From contig NZ_LZSU01000022.1 of NCBI RefSeq assembly GCF_001665575.1, positions 62,001 to 126,000 of the forward strand: a stretch of 64,000 nucleotides of DNA, read 5' to 3'. The stretch is from Mycobacterium sp. 852013-51886_SCH5428379 (GTDB lineage Bacteria > Actinomycetota > Actinomycetes > Mycobacteriales > Mycobacteriaceae). The position numbers and the translations under genes were made by a program. The stretch's first letter is position 1, and each line of letters opens with the position of its first letter. A model generated the notes under the pieces. That model saw only the letters and a program-made list of their open reading frames with translations, searched no databases and was not told the DNA's origin. Shown here piece by piece: positions 58,745 through 64,000 of the stretch.

Positions 58745-59931
58745 CCAGACTCGCGCAGACGTTGGGATTGACCGAGACTCAGACCGAGATCGTCGCCACG
58801 GTACGGGATTTCGTCGACAAGGAGATCATCCCGCACGCTCAGGAACTCGAGCACGCCGACGCCTATCCGCAGGGCATCGTCGACGGCATGCGCGATATGG
58901 GGCTGTTCGGCCTGATGATCCCCGAAGAGTACGGCGGTCTGGGGGAGTCGCTGCTGACCTACGCGCTGTGCGTGGAGGAACTGGCACGCGGGTGGATGAG
59001 CGTGTCCGGCGTCATCAACACGCACTTCATCGTGGCGTACATGATCCGTCAGCACGGCACCGATGCGCAGAAGCAGCGGTTCCTACCGCGAATGGCGACC
59101 GGTGACGTGCGTGGGGCGTTCTCGATGTCGGAACCGGAACTGGGCTCTGACGTCGCAGCGATCCGCACCAGGGGTGTCCGCGATGGGGATGACTACCTCA
59201 TCAGCGGTCAGAAGATGTGGTTGACCAATGGCGGCAGTTCCACGTTGGTCGCCGCACTGGTACGCACCGACGAGGGTGCGGACAAACCACATCGCAACCT
59301 GACCGCGTTCCTGATCGAGAAGCCCGAGGGGTTCGGTGAGGTCGCTCCCGGTCTGACCATCCCCGGCAAGCTGGACAAGTTGGGCTACAAGGGAATCGAC
59401 ACCACCGAGCTGATCTTCGACGGCTACCGTGCCGAGGCTTCCGACATCCTCGGCGAGAAGCCGGGACAGGGCTTCTTCCAGATGATGGACGGAGTCGAGG
59501 TGGGCCGGGTCAACGTCTCCGCCCGCGCCTGCGGAGTCGGGCTGCGCGCGTTCGAATTGGCCGTGCGCTACGCCCAGCAGCGCCAGACGTTCGGCAAGCC
59601 GATCGCCGAGCACCAGGCCGTCGCCTTCCAGCTCGCCGAGATGGCCACGAAAGTCGAAGCGGCACATCTCATGATGGTCAACGCCGCCCGGCTGAAGGAC
59701 TCCGGTGAGCGCAACGACGTCGCTGCCGGGATGGCCAAGTACCTTGCCAGCGAATTCTGCGCCGAGGTCACCCAGCAGAGCTTCCGGATCCACGGCGGTT
59801 ACGGCTACTCCAAGGAGTACGAGGTCGAGCGGCTGATGCGCGACGCGCCGTTCCTGCTCATCGGCGAGGGCACCAGCGAAATCCAGAAGAACATCATCAG
59901 CAAGCGGCTCCTGGCCGACTACAAGATCTGA
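58741..59931 (+). CDS. acyl-CoA dehydrogenase
   Basis: 396 residues, ATG overlapping the thiolase stop. SMSEPELGSDVAAIRTRGV near residue 125, WLTNGGSSTLVAALVRT, QRQTFGKPIAEHQAVAFQLA, RIHGGYGYSKEYEVERLMRD, and catalytic-base motif GEGTSEIQKNII are all intact, so it should be active on an acyl-CoA. The GntR gene starts one base after its stop. Confidence 0.93.
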   Translation: MTRLAQTLGLTETQTEIVATVRDFVDKEIIPHAQELEHADAYPQGIVDGMRDMGLFGLMIPEEYGGLGESLLTYALCVEELARGWMSVSGVINTHFIVAYMIRQHGTDAQKQRFLPRMATGDVRGAFSMSEPELGSDVAAIRTRGVRDGDDYLISGQKMWLTNGGSSTLVAALVRTDEGADKPHRNLTAFLIEKPEGFGEVAPGLTIPGKLDKLGYKGIDTTELIFDGYRAEASDILGEKPGQGFFQMMDGVEVGRVNVSARACGVGLRAFELAVRYAQQRQTFGKPIAEHQAVAFQLAEMATKVEAAHLMMVNAARLKDSGERNDVAAGMAKYLASEFCAEVTQQSFRIHGGYGYSKEYEVERLMRDAPFLLIGEGTSEIQKNIISKRLLADYKI

Positions 59932-59932
59932 C

Positions 59933-60616
59933 ATGTCCGCCTCCGATTTCGCGGCGCGCCCCCAACTCGCCGACGACGTCGCGCGGTTCGTGCGCAGGCG
60001 AATACTGAACGGCACCTACCGGGCCGGCGAGTACATCCGGCTCGAACAGCTCGCGGTCGAGCTCGGCATCAGCGTCACCCCCGTCCGCGAGGCGCTGTTC
60101 GAGCTGCGCGCGGAGGGGCTGCTCGAACAGCAGCCGCGGCGCGGGTTCGTGGTGCTGCCGGTCACCGCCCGTGACATCGCCGACGTGTCCGATCTACAGG
60201 CGCATGTGGGCGGTGTGCTCGCCGCCCGCGCGGCGGCCAACATGACCGCCGACGAGCTGCGGGCGCTCACCGACATCCAGGATCAGCTCGAGGATGCCTA
60301 CGCCCATGACGACGGCGAGCGCGCGGTGCGGCTCAACCACGAATTCCACCGCGCCATCAATGTCGCCGCGGATTCGCCCAAGCTCGCCCAGTTGATGTCT
60401 CAGATCACCAGGTACGCACCGGAGTCGGTGTTCCCGACGATCGAGGGCTGGCCGGCCCGGTCGACGCGCCACCACCGCGCGCTGCTGAAGGCGCTGGCCG
60501 CGGGTGACTGCGAGGGCGCCAGGGCGGCGATGTCCGAGCACCTCGCCGCCGGCGCGACGCCGTTGATCGACCATCTCGTCGCCCGCGGGGTGGTCGAGAC
60601 CGAACAGGCACGCTGA
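59933..60616 (+). CDS. GntR-family regulator, FCD subfamily
   Basis: 227 residues. Winged HTH: DVARFVRRRILNGTYRAGEY, then LAVELGISVTPVREALFELR and GLLEQQPRRGFVVLP. The C-terminal all-helical FCD ligand domain carries the expected metal-binding positions (Asp/His in LNHEFHRAINVAAD and RHHRALLKALAAGD). Embedded in the beta-oxidation operon; it probably senses the pathway acid or its CoA ester and binds TCGTATACGA at 56719. Confidence 0.92.
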   Translation: MSASDFAARPQLADDVARFVRRRILNGTYRAGEYIRLEQLAVELGISVTPVREALFELRAEGLLEQQPRRGFVVLPVTARDIADVSDLQAHVGGVLAARAAANMTADELRALTDIQDQLEDAYAHDDGERAVRLNHEFHRAINVAADSPKLAQLMSQITRYAPESVFPTIEGWPARSTRHHRALLKALAAGDCEGARAAMSEHLAAGATPLIDHLVARGVVETEQAR

Positions 60617-61800
60617 TGGGCGTCCTGGACGGGGTGCGGGTCCTCGACTACGGACGGTTCATCGCCGCACCGTGGTGCAGCGCGATCCTGGCGGACATGG
60701 GTGCCGACGTGGTGCGGGTGGAGAAGCGCGAGGGCGGTGAGGACCGCTGGGTGCAGGCGGTGACCGCCGGCGGAGAGGGCGGCACCTTCCTGCAGTGCAA
60801 CCGCAACAAACGCTCCCTCACGCTGAACTCGACCACGCCCGAGGGTGCCGAGATCACCCGGAAACTGGTGGCGCAGGCCGACATCGTGGTGGCGAACATG
60901 CCGGCCGCGGGCATGCGCGCCAGCGGACTGGACTACGACAGTCTGTGCGCGGTGAAACCGGACATCATCCTGGCCAGCGCGACCGCCTACGGCGAAGGCG
61001 GACCCTACAGCGACCGCATCGGCTTCGACGGCGCCGGGCAGGTGATGTCGGGAGCGACGTACCGGCAGGGTCTGCCCGACATGCCGATTCGCACCGTCGT
61101 GCCCTACGCCGACTTCGGCACCGCACTGACCCTGACCATCGGCGTGATGATGGCGCTGTTCCACCGTGACCGCACCGGACAGGGACAGCACGTCGAGGGC
61201 GCGCTGCTCCCGACGGCGTTGATGCTGTCGAACGCGTTTCTCATCGAGCGTGATCTCCTCGGCACCGACAAGCCGCGCATGGGGAACCAGGGAGCGTCGG
61301 TCGCGCCGTGTGATCTGTACCGGACCGCCGACGACGGCTGGGTGCTGCTGCAGATCGCCGGAGCGCCGATGTTCAAGAGGTGGTGCCGGCTGATGGGCCG
61401 CGAGGACCTGGTCGACGATCCACGCTTCGCCGACGACGATCTGCGCTGGCGCAACGGCGACGTCCTCAACGACGTGATGGCGCGCTGGTGCGCGGACAAG
61501 CCCAAGGCCGAGGTGCTCGCCCTCCTCGAGTCGGCGAAACTGCCTGCCGCACCGATGCATTCGACGCAGGAGGCGCTCGACGACCCGCACGTAGCCGCGA
61601 TGGGATACCTGCAGCGGGTGGACTTCCCCGGCGCCGCGCATCCGGTGCCGATCACGGACACGCCGTTCCGGATGTCGGCCACCCCGGGCACGATCCGCCG
61701 GAGAGCCCCCCTGCTGGGGGAGCACACCGACGAGATCCTCGACGGCCTCGGCTACGACGCCGAGGCCATCGCGCGACTGCGTGCCGAACAGATCGTGTGA
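60616..61800 (+). CDS. CaiB/BaiF family III CoA-transferase
   Basis: 394 residues, ATG sharing a base with the GntR stop. LDGVRVLDYGRFIAAPWCSA, ADVVRVEKREGGEDRW and FLQCNRNKRSLTLNSTTPEG are family signatures; the catalytic Asp is expected near FDGAGQVMSGATYRQ. It moves CoA from one acid to another and would activate the pathway substrate. Last gene of the rightward operon. Confidence 0.93.
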   Translation: MGVLDGVRVLDYGRFIAAPWCSAILADMGADVVRVEKREGGEDRWVQAVTAGGEGGTFLQCNRNKRSLTLNSTTPEGAEITRKLVAQADIVVANMPAAGMRASGLDYDSLCAVKPDIILASATAYGEGGPYSDRIGFDGAGQVMSGATYRQGLPDMPIRTVVPYADFGTALTLTIGVMMALFHRDRTGQGQHVEGALLPTALMLSNAFLIERDLLGTDKPRMGNQGASVAPCDLYRTADDGWVLLQIAGAPMFKRWCRLMGREDLVDDPRFADDDLRWRNGDVLNDVMARWCADKPKAEVLALLESAKLPAAPMHSTQEALDDPHVAAMGYLQRVDFPGAAHPVPITDTPFRMSATPGTIRRRAPLLGEHTDEILDGLGYDAEAIARLRAEQIV

Positions 61801-61807
61801 TCCGCTC

Positions 61808-63187
61808 CTAGAGGTGGCTGTCGGCGGTCTCCAACGCGCGGTCGAGGATTGCCAGACCCTCGCGGGCCTCGTCGTCGGAGACGGTGCACGGCGGCACCAC
61901 GTGGATGCGGTTGAAGTTCGCGAACGGCAGCAGCCCGCCGGCCTTGCACGCCGCGATCGTCGCGTTCATCGCCTCGCTGCTGCCGCCGTATGCGGCCAGC
62001 GGCTGCCGGGTCGCCTGATCGGCGACCAGTTCGACGGCCCAGAACACACCCGCGCCGCGAACCTCTCCGACGCTGGGGTGCTTGGCGGCGATCTCGCGCA
62101 GACCCGGTCCGAGGATCTCCTCGCCGACCCGCGCCGCGTTCTCCACGATGCCCTCCTCGGCCATCGCGGTGATGGTGGCGACTGCGGCCGCCGTCGCCAG
62201 CGGGTGACCCGAGTAGGTCAGGCCGCCGGGATACGGACGGTGGGCGAAGGTCTCGTAGATGGTCGGGCTGATGGCGACGCCGCCCAACGGCACGTAGCCG
62301 GAGTTGACACCCTTGGCGAACGTCAGCAGGTCGGGCACCACGTCGAAGTGGTCGATGGAGAACCACTTACCGGAGCGGCCGAACCCGGCCATCACCTCGT
62401 CGGCGATGAAGATGATGCCGTAGCGGTCGCAGATCTCCCGCACGCCGGCGAGGTAGCCCGGCGGCGGCACCATGATCCCTGCCGTGCCCGGGATGGTCTC
62501 CAGGATGATGGCCGCGATCGTCGTCGGTCCCTCGAGCCGGATCAGCTCGTCGAGGTGGGCGAGCGCCCGCTCGCACTCTTCGGCCTCGGTGGTCGCATGG
62601 AAGTGCGAGCGATAGAGGAACGGACCGAAGAAGTGGACGACGCCGGCGTTGCCGTGGTCGTTCGGGAAGCGGCGCGGGTCGCCGGTCAGGTTGATCGCGG
62701 TCTCGGTGCCGCCGTGGTACGAGCGGTACCGCGACAGCACCTTGTAGCGGCCGGTGTGCAGCCGGGCCATCCGCACCGCGTGCTCGACGGCGTCGGCGCC
62801 ACCGTTGGTGAAGAAGATCCGGTTCAGCTCGCCGGGGGTCCGCTCCGCGATCAGCCGGGCGGCCTCGGAACGGGCGGCGTTGGCGTGCTGCGGCGCGACC
62901 GTGCACAGCTTGGCGGCCTGATCGGCGATCGCGGCGACCACCTTGGGGTGCTGGTGGCCGATGTTGGTGTTGACCAACTGGGACGAGAAGTCGAGCAGCC
63001 GGTTGCCGTCGCCGTCCCACACGTGGCAGCCCTGGGCCGCGGTGATCGTCATCGGTTTGAGCTCGGCCTGCGCGGACCACGAGTGGAACACGTGCGCCCG
63101 GTCCAGTTCGAACGCGCGGGCGGCCTCGGCACGGGCCTCGTCGATGGTCAGGCCGTTCGGCAGGGTGGCCTCATCGGTGAGCGTCAT
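61808..63187 (-). CDS. class III PLP aminotransferase
   Basis: 459 residues. PLP fold with FTNGGADAVEHAVRMAR, RYRSYHGGTETAINLTGDPR, the Asp in IIFIADEVMAGFGRSGKW and the Schiff-base Lys in LLTFAKGVNSGYVPLGG. It belongs to the omega-amino acid:pyruvate group (beta-alanine, GABA, taurine). Next to an mmsA-type gene, it plausibly turns beta-alanine or a 3-aminoacid into a semialdehyde for that enzyme. It lies 87 bases downstream of the dehydrogenase gene, with a long inverted repeat between them. Confidence 0.88.
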   Translation of the reverse strand: MTLTDEATLPNGLTIDEARAEAARAFELDRAHVFHSWSAQAELKPMTITAAQGCHVWDGDGNRLLDFSSQLVNTNIGHQHPKVVAAIADQAAKLCTVAPQHANAARSEAARLIAERTPGELNRIFFTNGGADAVEHAVRMARLHTGRYKVLSRYRSYHGGTETAINLTGDPRRFPNDHGNAGVVHFFGPFLYRSHFHATTEAEECERALAHLDELIRLEGPTTIAAIILETIPGTAGIMVPPPGYLAGVREICDRYGIIFIADEVMAGFGRSGKWFSIDHFDVVPDLLTFAKGVNSGYVPLGGVAISPTIYETFAHRPYPGGLTYSGHPLATAAAVATITAMAEEGIVENAARVGEEILGPGLREIAAKHPSVGEVRGAGVFWAVELVADQATRQPLAAYGGSSEAMNATIAACKAGGLLPFANFNRIHVVPPCTVSDDEAREGLAILDRALETADSHL

Positions 63188-63204
63188 GGGGGTTCTCCTT
63201 CTAC

Positions 63205-63266
63205 GCCGAAAGTACGGTTGTCGACGCCGCTACTCGGGCGATGCGTGCACCAACCGTACTCTCGGC
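63205..63266. repeat. 16-bp inverted repeat between mmsA-like and aminotransferase genes
   Basis: GCCGAAAGTACGGTTG (63205-63220) and CAACCGTACTCTCGGC (63251-63266) pair at 15 of 16 positions across 30 bases. Located between two same-strand genes, it could be an attenuator, a processing hairpin or paired operator sites. Confidence 0.7.
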
Positions 63267-63273
63267 GCGATCG

Positions 63274-64000
63274 TCACTGGTTCTGCGGGAAGCCGAGGTT
63301 GAGGCCGCCGTGGCTGGGATCGAGCCAGCGCTGGGTGACGACCTTGCCTCGGGTGAAGAAGTGCACGCCCTCGGTGCCGTGGGCGTGGCTGTCACCGAAC
63401 AACGACGCCTTCCAGCCACCGAAGCTGTAGTAGGCCATCGGCACCGGGATCGGGACGTTGATGCCGACCATGCCGACCTCGACCTCGTTCTGGAACCGCC
63501 GGGCGGCGCCGCCGTCGTTGGTGAAGATCGCGGTGCCGTTGCCGTACGGATTGTTGTTGATGAGCTCGAGCGCCTCGTCGTAGGTCTCGACGCGCACCAC
63601 CGACAGCACGGGGCCGAAGATCTCGTCGGTGTAGACGCTCATCTGCGGCGTGACCTGGTCGATCAGCGTGGGGCCGAGCCAGAAGCCCTGCTCGCCGCCA
63701 TCGGCCTGGACGGTGCGGCCGTCGACGACGATCTTGGCGCCGTCGGCCTCGCCCGCGTCGATGTAGGACGCGACCTTGTCGCGATGGGCCTTGGTGACCA
63801 GCGGACCCATGTCGGCGTCACCGGTGCCGTCGCCGATCTTGAGTCCGGTGGTGCGTTCGGCGATCTTGGCCACCAGATCGTCGGCGATCGGGCCGACGGC
63901 CACGCAGGCGCTGATCGCCATGCAACGCTCACCGGCCGAGCCGAAGCCGGCGTTGACCATGGCGTCGGCCGCCAGGTCGAGGTCGGCGTCGGGCAGCACG
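63274..64000 (-). CDS. mmsA: methylmalonate-semialdehyde dehydrogenase (acylating), C-terminal part
   Basis: The last 242 codons of a gene that starts beyond the window. Aldehyde dehydrogenase fold with the catalytic Cys in FGSAGERCMAISACVAVG, and EIFGPVLSVVRVETYDEALE and the late PVPMAYYSFGGWKASLFGDS typical of MmsA. MmsA makes propionyl-CoA or acetyl-CoA from methylmalonate or malonate semialdehyde in valine and beta-alanine breakdown. The neighbouring aminotransferase gene fits that route. Confidence 0.92.
   Translation of the reverse strand, partial: VLPDADLDLAADAMVNAGFGSAGERCMAISACVAVGPIADDLVAKIAERTTGLKIGDGTGDADMGPLVTKAHRDKVASYIDAGEADGAKIVVDGRTVQADGGEQGFWLGPTLIDQVTPQMSVYTDEIFGPVLSVVRVETYDEALELINNNPYGNGTAIFTNDGGAARRFQNEVEVGMVGINVPIPVPMAYYSFGGWKASLFGDSHAHGTEGVHFFTRGKVVTQRWLDPSHGGLNLGFPQNQ

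Overview
The window is high-GC, gene-dense DNA from a mycobacterium, most probably a rapid-growing Mycolicibacterium-type species. The evidence is an antigen 85 mycolyltransferase, a mycobacterial tmRNA encoding the tag ADSNQRDYALAA, mycobactin genes (mbtK, mbtN, mbtL) with an IdeR-like iron box, a PGRS-type glycine-rich protein, a mycofactocin-type SDR, many acyl-CoA dehydrogenases, and gene orders I recall from M. tuberculosis (fadB4-fadE23-fadE24-hisN; fprA/prfB-mscS-ftsE-ftsX-smpB-ssrA; pgmA/crcB-crcB-DUF190; a GAF-GGDEF-EAL gene next to moeY). Species assignment is inference.

Layout. 1-2.3 kb: end of a hexapeptide acyltransferase, then a tetR plus HsaA-like flavoprotein pair with a perfect palindrome at the flavoprotein start. 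2.3-9.7 kb: antigen 85 with a terminator, fadB4, fadE23/fadE24, hisN, a small membrane protein and fprA. 9.9-18.3 kb: prfB, an MscS channel, a Pro/Thr-rich membrane protein, ftsEX, smpB, a DMT transporter, a membrane GGDEF-EAL protein and ssrA (trans-translation RNA and its partner SmpB lie 3.3 kb apart). 18.4-24.1 kb: cutinase, two SDRs (one with a zinc-ribbon-like N-terminus and no catalytic Tyr), a small membrane protein and a lytic transglycosylase/DUF1460 lipoprotein. 24.2-30.6 kb: a mycobactin acyl-transfer locus (mbtK ... mbtN-mbtL, with no mbtM between mbtL and mbtN) surrounding a SnoaL-like gene, a CREST-superfamily membrane protein, an Lnt paralogue lacking the nucleophilic Cys, and an RpfB whose N-terminus resembles an IS1182-type transposase DUF772 domain. 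30.6-35.5 kb: DUF190, two CrcB/Fluc subunits, pgm, an MFS exporter and tRNA-Ala. 35.5-43.7 kb: a frameshifted GGDEF gene, the PGRS-like secreted protein, a GlxA-type regulator, an LpqN-like lipoprotein, an exported protein and a three-gene DUF899/SRPBCC/kinase operon.

43.7-53.2 kb: a paired acyl-CoA dehydrogenase operon, two translationally coupled ScbR-like TetR regulators, a degenerate Rossmann protein, and a coupled three-gene operon (GNAT-like acyltransferase, ThiF/nitroreductase MoeY-like protein, GAF-GGDEF-EAL c-di-GMP enzyme). 53.2-54.2 kb is about 1 kb without a convincing gene. 54.2-61.8 kb is a complete beta-oxidation module (MaoC hydratase, two SDRs, two acyl-CoA dehydrogenases, thiolase, family III CoA-transferase) with its own GntR/FCD regulator and a matching TCGTATACGA operator. 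61.8-64 kb carries a class III aminotransferase and the C-terminal part of a methylmalonate-semialdehyde dehydrogenase.

The main themes are fatty-acyl and mycobacterial envelope metabolism, envelope remodelling, c-di-GMP signalling (three GGDEF loci) and translation rescue. The most unusual item is the cytoplasmic transposase-like domain joined through one membrane helix to an extracellular resuscitation-promoting factor, in an apparent operon with an active-site-altered Lnt.
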